Source: Acididesulfobacillus acetoxydans
GTDB taxonomy: Bacteria; Bacillota; Desulfitobacteriia; Desulfitobacteriales; Desulfitobacteriaceae
Direction: 5' to 3' (one strand)
Assembly (NCBI RefSeq): GCF_900016645.1
Contig: NZ_CDGJ01000075.1
DNA: 15,657 nucleotides
Numbering within the stretch: the stretch's first letter is position 1; each line of letters opens with the position of its first letter. The notes beneath the pieces are model-generated. The model ran no database searches and was not told the DNA's origin. It saw nothing but the letters and a program-made list of their open reading frames with translations. Positions 1 through 6,382 of this stretch are shown here, in pieces. The translations under genes were made by a program, and so were the position numbers.

Positions 1-11
1 TATACTAAACG

Positions 12-17
12 TATAAT
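12..17 (+). promoter_or_regulatory. possible -10 hexamer upstream of the EamA transporter
   Basis: A perfect TATAAT lies about 39 bp before the ATG of the transporter gene. The -35 region would fall at or beyond the left edge of the window, so only half of a promoter can be inspected. A purine-rich AAGGGAG stretch near positions 37-43 is a possible but rather distant ribosome binding site for the same gene. This is a weak call based on one hexamer in the right place. Confidence 0.3.
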
Positions 18-55
18 CGCATCCAGGTGCAAAGCAAGGGAGTATTCCGTTTATA

Positions 56-991
56 ATGATAAAGTGGGGCCCGACAGCTAAAGCTGCGCTGGTATTAACC
101 TTGGCACAATTAATGTATGGCGGTAACCTCGTGGCCGGAAGAATCATGGCTCAGAGAGTCAACCCGTTCGTTTTGGCGGCTTTGCGCGGCTGGGTCGGTA
201 TGGTGGTCCTCTCTTTCTTTGCCTTTTGGCAAATTAGGAAGGTTCCCAGGCCAAAATGGAGGGATATGGGTTTATTGGCCTTGGTCGGCAGTATGGGTAT
301 TACACTGGCTTACCTGACCTATTTGATAGGTTTGAAGAACAGTACCGCCACCAATGCCGCGATCATAACAGCCGCACTCCCCGCGGCCACCAATGCTTTG
401 CTGATTGTGGGCTGGAAAGTTAAACCGTCGCGACTTGAAGTCATCGGGATTGGTACCTCATTTTTGGGCTTACTCTTCGTGTTTACACAAGGATCAATCA
501 CTGAGTTGCTGCGATTTCGCATGAGTTATGGCGAACTGGTGCTTTGCGGCAATGTCTTGGTGTCTGCCTTGTTTAGCATTTTTGGACAGGAGGCCATGAA
601 ACGGTTTTCTCCGTTAGTGGTGACCTTTTACGCTTCTTTTTGGGGGACGTTGTTCTTAAGCCCCTTCGGTGTGTGGAATGTATCCCGGGTAAACTGGAAC
701 ATCGGTTGGTCCGGATGGTTGCTCATATTGTATATGGGCGGTGTCATCACCGGTCTTGCCAACTTATTTAACCTTTACGGTATTAAATTGATTGGCAGTG
801 GGAGAGCTGCTATTTATGGCAACATGTCACCGGTATTTGGCATCCTTCTCAGTGGAGTGATTCTGGGGGAACGTCTGGCTTGGTACCACTGGGTTGGTTT
901 CACCCTAGTTATGACCGGAGTCGTCTGTGGGGTGTCGCAAACGAACTTGATACATAAACCGCAGACAAAGGCCAAGACATCGAAGTTATGA
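56..991 (+). CDS. EamA/DMT-family membrane transporter
   Basis: The 311-residue protein is almost entirely hydrophobic and shows about ten membrane-spanning stretches in two similar halves. This is the usual size and layout of drug/metabolite transporter (EamA, RhaT/YdcZ-like) exporters in the cytoplasmic membrane. The first half starts with a helix carrying YGGNLVAGRIMA, a typical EamA opening. The second half contains the family-like glycine- and proline-rich segment near residues 255-280, where a P-F-G run precedes GERL. The C-terminus is short, basic and cytoplasmic. Members export amino acids, metabolites or drugs, and the substrate cannot be read from sequence. It is immediately followed by a ruined aminotransferase gene. 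EamA exporters and MocR/aminotransferase genes are often neighbours, so amino-acid or amine export is a reasonable guess. The ATG at 56 is the only good start near the N-terminal helix. Confidence 0.88.
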   Translation: MIKWGPTAKAALVLTLAQLMYGGNLVAGRIMAQRVNPFVLAALRGWVGMVVLSFFAFWQIRKVPRPKWRDMGLLALVGSMGITLAYLTYLIGLKNSTATNAAIITAALPAATNALLIVGWKVKPSRLEVIGIGTSFLGLLFVFTQGSITELLRFRMSYGELVLCGNVLVSALFSIFGQEAMKRFSPLVVTFYASFWGTLFLSPFGVWNVSRVNWNIGWSGWLLILYMGGVITGLANLFNLYGIKLIGSGRAAIYGNMSPVFGILLSGVILGERLAWYHWVGFTLVMTGVVCGVSQTNLIHKPQTKAKTSKL

Positions 992-1014
992 AAAACGTAA
1001 AGAGGATCACTCCG

Positions 1015-1653
1015 ATGAAAAAAGATACGATTTATCGCTTGAAAAACAATGAGAGATGCCCTGGAGAGTGCTCCTACTCGCACTCGCCGAGCAGTCCCGC
1101 ACGGGGAATTGCGCTATGAAGGAGAGAAGCTCCCGAATCTGCTGGAAATGAGCGATAAAGTGGTCTACCTGGGCACTTTTTCTAAGGTCCTTGCCCCGGG
1201 TTTGCGCCTGGGATACATTATTGCCGATGAAGATATCACCCGGCACTTACAGATGACCAAAGAGGGAGTCGATCTCCATAGCAACAATTTGACTCAACGG
1301 GCTGTTTGTGAATTCCTGAGCAGGAATTTACTGCCTGAACATATTCTAAAACTAAGGGAAGTTTACGGTGCTCGGCGGCACGCGATGATCCACGCGCTAG
1401 AACGTTGGTTGGGTGAGGAAGTGGAGATGGTCGTTCCCACAGGCGGGCTTTTCCTCTGGGCCAAACTTAGGCATGTGGCCATGAGTATCTGGAGGCTACT
1501 AAGCGGCAAAATGTGCTCTATGTGCCTGGAGCTCTGTTTTATCCGGATGGGCGCGTCTCTTCGGAGATGCGTTTGAAATTCTCCTGTTCGCCCCCCAGCG
1601 TCATTGAAGAAGGGGTTCGGCGCTTAAGCATGGCGGTACGAACAGCCGGGTAG
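1015..1653 (+). pseudogene. decayed PLP-dependent aminotransferase (class I/II; LysN- or MocR-like)
   Basis: From about position 1100 the translation reads like the second half of a fold-type I aminotransferase of the 2-aminoadipate aminotransferase/MocR group. It has HGELRYEGE, then YLGTFSKVLAPGLRLGYI with the PLP-binding lysine, then LTQRAVCEFL, and a YGARRHAM region ending in PTGGLFLWAKL. Near 1470-1483 the reading frame breaks. The C-terminal part continues in another frame as NVLYVPGALFYPDGR, then MRLKFSC and EEGVRRL, ending at the TAG at 1651-1653. The first roughly 200 residues normally present in this family, including the DD(P)YGE region, are absent. Only a short ATG-started stub (MKKDTIYRL) precedes the homology, in a different frame. 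The gene has therefore lost its 5' half and is frameshifted, and is almost certainly non-functional. A sequencing error could explain the frameshift but not the missing half. Confidence 0.82.
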
Positions 1654-2000
1654 GAAATAGGTTTCACCTCAATAGCGGGCGATTCGCTGCCCCATTTCGT
1701 TTAGTGGAGGTGTTGTCCTCCCGTTCCAGTCCTTACACTGGAACGAGGCCAAGATCCGAGGATACTCTGAGGGCTCACTGGAGAGTCGGACCCTCGAACC
1801 GTCCAGTCCAGAGTTAGGTTATCTGACACGCCGCGAGGCGGTCAGAAAGGAGCAGACCCGTTTTCGAATGCCCAAGCGACAGCCCCGGTATTGGATTAGG
1901 CCGAGGTGGCGTGTGCATCGGGCGAGACTGGGGGGAGTCATCAATGCGAATGCCAAGCAAGAAAAAAGTGAGCCAGCCGCCAGCACAAAGTTGAGCCAAG
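1654..2000. other. gene-free stretch with several RNA-like hairpins; possible mobile-element remnant
   Basis: No intact gene is visible between the aminotransferase remnant and the converging HAD gene. The plus strand can fold into consecutive hairpins. GGAGG/CCTCC sits at 1706-1721. A perfect 9-bp stem with a 6-nt loop sits at 1722-1745. GAGGG/CCCTC sits at 1769-1795. A CTGAC-CGCC stem with one bulged A and a GCGA tetraloop sits at 1823-1845. Further right, a short reading frame starts at ATG 1951 (MPSKKKVSQPPAQ) and stops after 14 codons. A structured RNA followed by a truncated frame resembles the left end of an RNA-associated mobile element, such as a group II intron or an IscB/HEARO-type unit. 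I cannot identify the family, and the region may simply be degraded sequence. Confidence 0.35.
1823..1845 (+). ncRNA. hairpin with GNRA (GCGA) tetraloop and bulged A
   Basis: CTGAC (1823-1827) pairs with GTCAG (1841-1845), and CGCC (1829-1832) pairs with GGCG (1837-1840), leaving A1828 bulged and GCGA as the loop. Nine base pairs capped by a GNRA loop with a single bulged purine are characteristic of structured RNAs. Independent hairpins lie just upstream at 1706-1745. It has no U-run, so it is not a simple terminator. The boundaries and identity of any RNA are unknown. Confidence 0.35.
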
Positions 2001-2753
2001 TTAAGCGGGATGTATCTCACTAACTCTCTTGAGAATTATATCCGCGTGGCCGTTCAGCTCCTCAACCGTGGAGGCACCGGTCAGCACCCCGACCGTAAGC
2101 CCTGCCCCTCCGGCGTTGCCCATCTTCACGTCCAACAGTGAATCGCCGACCGCAAGGCATTCTTTGGGTTCCAATCCTAAACGCTCGCAGGCGAGCAAGA
2201 AAAGATCCGGGGCCGGCTTGCCTTCCCTGACTTCGTCGCGACAGGCGTAAGCAGAGATAAAGATGTCCATTCCGGCCTCTTTCAACAAAGCCTTTGTTCT
2301 CAAGAGGGAGTCGTTGGTTGCCACCGCCAACGCGATCCCCGCTTTCCGTAAAGCGAAAAGCATTTCTAACGTTCCGGCTACGGGTAGGGCCTGGGCCGCC
2401 AGGCCCATCTCGACGTCGGCCTCGGCAAAAGCTTCCAGGATTGCCGCCAGTCCAATATCCCAGGGTAAGCCCAGGTACAGGTAAAGGACAGCGTTGACTG
2501 CCGCCGCAGTCTGTTCCCGGGTTCCTATAACAATTACACTGCGTAAAGTTATTAAGCCATTTTCTTTCAGGCCCATAACCCGCTCTATCAGGAGGCCTAT
2601 TTCCGGTGTGAAGTTCAGCTTTCTCTGTAAGATTTCTACACGGTGGCGGATAAGCTCCGGCCATATCTTTAGTGAATCTATGAGTGTGCCATCCTTGTCA
2701 AAAATCACTCCGTGGCACTCCACTCTTCTAGCGCCACAATTTAATAAAACCAT
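2001..2753 (-). CDS. HAD-family hydrolase (phosphoglycolate phosphatase-like)
   Basis: The 250-residue protein has all four haloacid dehalogenase motifs. Motif I is DKDGTLID at residues 19-26, with nucleophile Asp19 and acid/base Asp21. Motif II is the threonine in VATND. Motif III is the lysine in EGKPAPD, and motif IV is GDSLLDVKMG. The long helical stretch between motifs I and II is the usual C1 cap of the Gph/beta-phosphoglucomutase branch. The enzyme should be a soluble, magnesium-dependent phosphatase acting on a small phosphorylated metabolite, but the cap does not reveal which one. The ATG is preceded by AAGGA at a distance of about 11 nt. The gene is transcribed leftward, convergent with the aminotransferase remnant, and has its own promoter-like sequence about 175 bp upstream. 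Nothing links it functionally to its neighbours. Confidence 0.88.
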   Translation of the reverse strand: MVLLNCGARRVECHGVIFDKDGTLIDSLKIWPELIRHRVEILQRKLNFTPEIGLLIERVMGLKENGLITLRSVIVIGTREQTAAAVNAVLYLYLGLPWDIGLAAILEAFAEADVEMGLAAQALPVAGTLEMLFALRKAGIALAVATNDSLLRTKALLKEAGMDIFISAYACRDEVREGKPAPDLFLLACERLGLEPKECLAVGDSLLDVKMGNAGGAGLTVGVLTGASTVEELNGHADIILKRVSEIHPA

Positions 2754-2821
2754 TCTTAGTAAGTCCTTTCATTCTGCTGCAGAAACCACTTTCTTTGCTT
2801 TGGAATCGGCCGGAGGTAGGG

Positions 2822-2844
2822 CAGCGGCTTACAATAAGCCGCTG
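2822..2844. promoter_or_regulatory. perfect 10-bp stem-loop in the HAD gene leader
   Basis: CAGCGGCTTA at 2822-2831 and TAAGCCGCTG at 2835-2844 form a perfect 10-bp stem with a three-base loop. It lies in the minus-strand leader of the HAD gene, about 70 bp before its start. No U-run follows on either strand, so it does not look like a finished terminator. It could be an RNA stabilising or regulatory hairpin, or a protein-binding palindrome. Confidence 0.4.
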
Positions 2845-2928
2845 AATATCGCCGTCAAAACGCAAACCGGTACTTTCTGCGCTGAAATCATCCTTTACAA
2901 GAAAATCTTCTGATCTTAGTTACTAACG

Positions 2929-2960
2929 ATTATAAACCATGGAGTGACACTTGTTGTCAA
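2929..2960 (-). promoter_or_regulatory. sigma-70-type promoter candidate for the HAD gene
   Basis: Read on the minus strand, TTGACA (2955-2960) is followed by TATAAT (2929-2934). The spacing of 20 nt is longer than ideal. If the overlapping TTTATA (2931-2936) is used, the spacer is 18 nt and it is preceded by a TGG extended element. Both hexamers match consensus closely. The resulting transcript would have a leader of roughly 165-175 nt before the HAD start codon. Confidence 0.5.
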
Positions 2961-2999
2961 GGATTTTTTCAAAACCACGTTCCGGCTACCTTCGCTCAT

Positions 3000-3240
3000 C
3001 TAGCGATTCTCAAAGATCCTTTTTTGTCGATGGAATCTGCTCAAGAATATAATTCTAAGGGTCTTTATGGGTTCTCCAATTTCCGCTTAATGGCAACGAC
3101 CGGTCAGAAGGGCTGGGGATGCGGGAGTCACTGCAGAGATTAGTTACAGAGCCTTGCGTTCGTTTACTATCACTATCAACCCTTGGCGGTATCCTACTGA
3201 ATCGCCTTAGCCGAGGCCAGAATCGGGCCACTGGTAAGAA
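3000..3240. other. intergenic stretch with no recognisable gene
   Basis: This is the main part of the divergent gap between the HAD gene and the ABC transporter genes. Reading frames here are short, lack ribosome binding sites and show no recognisable protein motif. I looked for known leader RNAs common upstream of NitT/TauT-type transporters, including guanidine-I, TPP and tetrahydrofolate types, and saw no convincing conserved core. Confidence 0.5.
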
Positions 3241-3241
3241 G

Positions 3242-3262
3242 AGTATGAATAAATTTCATACT
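3242..3262. promoter_or_regulatory. operator-like inverted repeat next to the ABC transporter promoter
   Basis: AGTATGAA (3242-3249) and TTCATACT (3255-3262) are perfect 8-bp arms separated by five bases, the size of a site for a dimeric DNA-binding protein. It ends eight bases before the TTGAAG hexamer of the predicted promoter, where an activator or a repressor could act. No regulator gene is adjacent, so the partner is unknown. Confidence 0.45.
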
Positions 3263-3270
3263 GCAGTGAT

Positions 3271-3298
3271 TTGAAGATTTGTAGTAAACTGATATTAG
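3271..3298 (+). promoter_or_regulatory. candidate promoter of the ABC transporter operon
   Basis: TTGAAG (3271-3276) and TATTAG (3293-3298) are separated by 16 nt. The -10 is preceded by TGA, an extended -10 element. The 5' leader to the permease start would be about 135 nt. The match is moderate, and the adjacent inverted repeat increases its credibility. Confidence 0.45.
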
Positions 3299-3438
3299 AA
3301 AGACATCGACGATTGGGGACGATTAAAGGTGTTATAAACTCGAAGAAACCGTCGATCATGTTGGGGGGGAGATGCCCATACGAGACGGAGGTCACTGTTC
3401 ATATTGTACTTACGAGAAACTACACAATGGAGGTTAGC

Positions 3439-4230
3439 ATGAGAAAACAAGGGAAACTGACCGACCTGATGAGTCACGTACCCAATTGGGTGTGGCTACT
3501 CATCTCGCTTGTGATGGGATTCATGGTTTGGCAACTATTAGCCGACACGCCCAAAACATCCATTGTATTCGCTTCTCCGAAAGAGATTGTTTTGGCATTT
3601 ATCAAGGAAGAGAAGTTGCATACAATTTGGACTAATATTGGGATAAGCCTGTTCAGGGTTCTTGCTGGGTTTGCAATCGGGTTTGTTGTAGCAATTCCTA
3701 TAGCCTTTTTAATGGGTTGGTACAAAATTTTTCGCAATCTTGTTGAGCCATGGATTCAATTTATACGGAACATTCCCCCGATTGCCTATATTCCCCTTAT
3801 AATTGCCGGTGTTGGCGTCGGTGAAAGAGCAAAGGTCACTGTTATTTTTATCGCCACGTTTCTTGTTATGGTGGTTTCAATTTATCAAGGGGTTCGCAAC
3901 GTGGATGAGACGCTAATCAAAGCGGCCAAGATATTAGGCGCAAATAATAGAGTCATTTTCTTGAAAGTCGTTGTACCTGCCTCTATACCGTTTATTTTGG
4001 TTGGAGTCCGTCTTGGTCTGGCGGCGGCGCTCACAACACTGGTTGCAGCCGAGATGACAGGAGCTTCAAGTGGCCTGGGAATGATGGTTTGGTCTGCAGG
4101 TCAGTATTTTGATATGCCAGTTGTTTTACTAGGGATTATCATTATAGGCATAATCGGGTTAATATTTGAGGAGATTGTAAAGTTTCTTGAAAGGAGGCTG
4201 ACAGGATGGCAGGAAACCCATGTAGCATGA
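3439..4230 (+). CDS. NitT/TauT-family ABC transporter permease
   Basis: The protein is 263 residues when started at the ATG at 3439, which has GGAGG five bases upstream. The same frame is open further left, but that extension has no good start signal and no family likeness. The sequence has about six membrane helices and the cytoplasmic EAA-type loop around residues 155-175, where the DETLIKAAKILGA segment contacts the ATPase. This matches SsuC/TauC/NrtB-like permeases in both length and order. It forms the membrane channel of an importer with the ATPase and lipoprotein encoded next. Its last 25 bp overlap the ATPase gene, implying translational coupling. Members of this family import sulfonates, taurine, nitrate, pyrimidine precursors or guanidine-like compounds, and the substrate here is not assignable. 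Confidence in the family is high and in any substrate is nil. Confidence 0.92.
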   Translation: MRKQGKLTDLMSHVPNWVWLLISLVMGFMVWQLLADTPKTSIVFASPKEIVLAFIKEEKLHTIWTNIGISLFRVLAGFAIGFVVAIPIAFLMGWYKIFRNLVEPWIQFIRNIPPIAYIPLIIAGVGVGERAKVTVIFIATFLVMVVSIYQGVRNVDETLIKAAKILGANNRVIFLKVVVPASIPFILVGVRLGLAAALTTLVAAEMTGASSGLGMMVWSAGQYFDMPVVLLGIIIIGIIGLIFEEIVKFLERRLTGWQETHVA

Positions 4231-5009
4231 AGGTTCGCGCAAAGGTTAAAATAGATAATGTAAAAAAGGTTTTTGCGGGCCGAAATGGGGAAACTGTTGC
4301 ACTCAACGGGGTAAACTTTAATATCGAAGAGAATGAGTTCATTTGCGTCGTTGGACCCTCAGGTTGCGGCAAATCTACACTCTTAAATATTATTGCAGGC
4401 CTTGAGGAACCGACCGAAGGAAAAGTCTATGTTGATGATAAAGAGGTAAAAGGAACAGGCGCGGAAAGGGGGGTTGTCTTTCAGCAGTATGCGCTGTTTC
4501 CCTGGTTAACGGTTCGGAAAAACATCGAGTTTGGCCTAAAATTAAAAAACCTTAGACAAGATGAGATCGACAGAATTACAAAGCGATATCTCGATATGGT
4601 GGATCTAAAGGAGTTCGCCGAAAGCTATCCTAAGGAACTTTCGGGAGGAATGAAACAACGCGTGGCAATCGCCCGGGCGTACGCCGTCAACCCTAAAGTA
4701 CTATTAATGGACGAGCCCTTTGGGGCGCTTGATGCCCAGTCCAGGACTCAGCTTCAGTCTGAGCTGCTGAAAACCTGGGAAGAAGAGCGGAAAACCTGTT
4801 TTTTTATTACGCACGACGTGGACGAGGCAATTATTCTTGCGCAAAGGGTAGTTATCATGAGTGCCCGTCCTGGACGTGTGAAGGAGGTGGTGGATGTAGA
4901 CATTACCTATCCGCGCACACAAGAGACTAAGATGACCAAGAAATTCCTTGAACTAAAAAGGTACATTTGGGGAAACGTGTATCAGGAGTATTTGGCGGTA
5001 AGGAAGTAG
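4206..5009 (+). CDS. NitT/TauT-family ABC transporter ATP-binding protein
   Basis: The 267-residue ATPase carries every expected motif in order. These are the Walker A GPSGCGKST (residues 50-58), the Q-loop around Gln93-Gln94 in FQQYALFPW, the signature LSGGM (145-149), the Walker B VLLMDE (165-170), the D-loop in GALD, and the switch histidine His203 in ITHD. It closely resembles SsuB/TauB. The ATG at 4206 is chosen because AAAGGAGG stands eight bases before it. An in-frame ATG at 4227 lacks such a site. The start lies within the end of the permease gene, so the two are probably co-translated. The protein would power import in the cytoplasm with two copies per complex. It is followed 90 bp later by the binding protein gene. 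Confidence 0.94.
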   Translation: MAGNPCSMKVRAKVKIDNVKKVFAGRNGETVALNGVNFNIEENEFICVVGPSGCGKSTLLNIIAGLEEPTEGKVYVDDKEVKGTGAERGVVFQQYALFPWLTVRKNIEFGLKLKNLRQDEIDRITKRYLDMVDLKEFAESYPKELSGGMKQRVAIARAYAVNPKVLLMDEPFGALDAQSRTQLQSELLKTWEEERKTCFFITHDVDEAIILAQRVVIMSARPGRVKEVVDVDITYPRTQETKMTKKFLELKRYIWGNVYQEYLAVRK

Positions 5010-5099
5010 TAATTCCTAGTAGAGTGGAGGTTATAAAGATTTCATTTCTCGTAGAGTACCGGAATGTAAATGGTGTAGAGTAGAGAAGGGGGAAAGACT

Positions 5100-6122
5100 A
5101 TGCGAAGGTTAGTTGGATTGGGTTTGTCTTTGGTTTTTTTGGTGGGTATGTTATCAGGATGTGGCAATTCGAATTTAGGTAATTCTGCAAATTCGACCTC
5201 GCTACGAACATTGAAAGTAGGATATATGCCAAATATGGGCAGTGCCAGCGCCCTTGTAACCGGTATCAAAATGGGTTACTTTAAACAGGAAGGTTTGAAT
5301 GTCCAACTTGTACAATTTTCTGCCGGACCTGGCGAGATTGCGGCTATGGCTAGCGGAAATATAGATATTTCGCAGATAGGAAATGGCGCCCATACCCTTG
5401 CGGCAAAAGGTAAGGCAGATATTATTTGCCTTGACGATTTCAGCATTGCGGACGAGATTTTGGGCAATAAGGACAAGGGTGTAAATTCAATATCTGATCT
5501 CAGAGGCAAGAAAATAGCGACATCACTGGGAAGCTCAAGTCAGTTAATACTGGATTTAGCCCTTGCGTCCAAAGGCATGACAGAAAAGGACGTAACGGTT
5601 GTCAACATGGATCCTTCGTCTGCCGTCACGGCGATGGTATCTGGCAATATTGCTGCTTGTGCGATTTGGTCACCGTCAACTTTTATAGTAAAGCAGAAGA
5701 TGGGTAATAAAATTGTTATGCTGGCAAACGATACCACCTTTAAAGATAAGGTGAGTTTTCCTTCAAGCTTCGTAGTTACTCCGGCTTACGCTCAAAAGCA
5801 CCAAACGGTTCTCGTAAAATTTGTACAGGGGCTTTATAAGGCCATGGACTACCGGGCTGGACACATCAAGCAGGTTGCCGACTGGGTTGCGTCAGAAATT
5901 AAGCAGGATCCTTCCCTCCTACAGCAGGATGCGCATACGAGTAAATGGCTGACCTCAAAATATGTCTTCGATGCAGTTAAAGATGGTACCCTGAAGAAAA
6001 TGTATCAGAATCAGGAGCAGGTATTTCTGCAGCAAGGTCTAATACCCTCTTCAGTTAATGTAGACAACTACGTACTTTACAATATTATGACGCGCGCATA
6101 TGAGGCAAATAATAAAGCGTAG
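5100..6122 (+). CDS. NitT/TauT-family ABC transporter substrate-binding lipoprotein
   Basis: The 340-residue protein starts with a basic, hydrophobic signal peptide and a clear lipobox, LSGC, with Cys21 as the predicted lipidated residue. It should therefore be anchored outside the membrane of a Gram-positive cell. The mature part has the NMT1/SsuA-like periplasmic-binding fold. VGYMPN begins the first strand, MGYFKQEGLNV is the first helix-strand unit, and SISDLRGKKIAT marks the second domain. The GSSSQLILDLAL stretch near residue 145 is the usual anion-facing helix. AGGGGGA lies upstream of the ATG. The gene follows the permease and ATPase and supplies specificity for the complex. Ligands of this family include sulfonates, taurine, nitrate and pyrimidine precursors, and residue inspection alone does not choose between them. 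Confidence 0.9.
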   Translation: MRRLVGLGLSLVFLVGMLSGCGNSNLGNSANSTSLRTLKVGYMPNMGSASALVTGIKMGYFKQEGLNVQLVQFSAGPGEIAAMASGNIDISQIGNGAHTLAAKGKADIICLDDFSIADEILGNKDKGVNSISDLRGKKIATSLGSSSQLILDLALASKGMTEKDVTVVNMDPSSAVTAMVSGNIAACAIWSPSTFIVKQKMGNKIVMLANDTTFKDKVSFPSSFVVTPAYAQKHQTVLVKFVQGLYKAMDYRAGHIKQVADWVASEIKQDPSLLQQDAHTSKWLTSKYVFDAVKDGTLKKMYQNQEQVFLQQGLIPSSVNVDNYVLYNIMTRAYEANNKA

Positions 6123-6382
6123 GTCGTTATTGTTTATCTTGGTAGGGGAAACAGGCATGGTCGTCGCTTAGTACTGGTCAGGGGCGGTCGTGGTGGTATT
6201 GTCCGTCTCCTTAGTATTCAAGAGGATATAGAACAGAGGTTAGGATGTTTTATATCCTCTCTCCTCTTGAATTTCGATCATGGCTTTTTGTTATGTTCCC
6301 TTAGTCTGCAGTTCCGGTAAGGAGACATTGCTCCTCGGTAGCCGTAAAGTAATTATTTTGTGTCTATGGGTGGTTTTTAATC
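6123..6382. other. intergenic region between the ABC operon and the two-component system
   Basis: No protein-coding signal is visible in these 260 bp. The main structure is a pair of overlapping inverted repeats at 6216-6272, described separately. A short GGGTGG at 6368-6373 serves as the likely ribosome binding site for the TTG start of the kinase. A weak TTGCTC followed at suitable distance by TAATTA near 6329-6356 could be a promoter for the kinase operon, but the match is poor. Confidence 0.45.
6216..6272. terminator. terminator or attenuator-like nested inverted repeats
   Basis: ATTCAAGAGG (6216-6225) can pair perfectly with CCTCTTGAAT (6263-6272). AGAGGATATA (6221-6230), which shares five bases with the first arm, can instead pair perfectly with TATATCCTCT (6251-6260). 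The two 10-bp pairings compete for the shared AGAGG. The structure sits about 95 bp after the binding-protein stop and 110 bp before the kinase start. No clean U-run follows directly, although CTTTTTG occurs 11 bp later, so a plain intrinsic terminator is possible but not certain. Confidence 0.45.

Noticed and set aside
1049..1576. Aminotransferase as an intact 175-residue protein
   Set aside because: The first half of the enzyme is missing, and the C-terminal homology continues in another frame after about 1483, so it is a broken gene.
2062..2664. 200-codon minus-strand frame overlapping the HAD gene
   Set aside because: It overlaps the HAD frame, whose four motifs are clear, and its glycine- and arginine-rich translation looks like a shifted reading of the same sequence.
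3293..3438. Known riboswitch in the transporter leader (guanidine-I, TPP or tetrahydrofolate)
   Set aside because: I looked for the conserved cores of these RNAs and did not find them. Only weak complementary segments (ATCGACG and CGTCGAT) were seen.
3271..3438. N-terminal extension of the permease to 3271
   Set aside because: The extension has no ribosome binding site, is not hydrophobic and overlaps the predicted promoter. The ATG at 3439 has GGAGG at the right distance.
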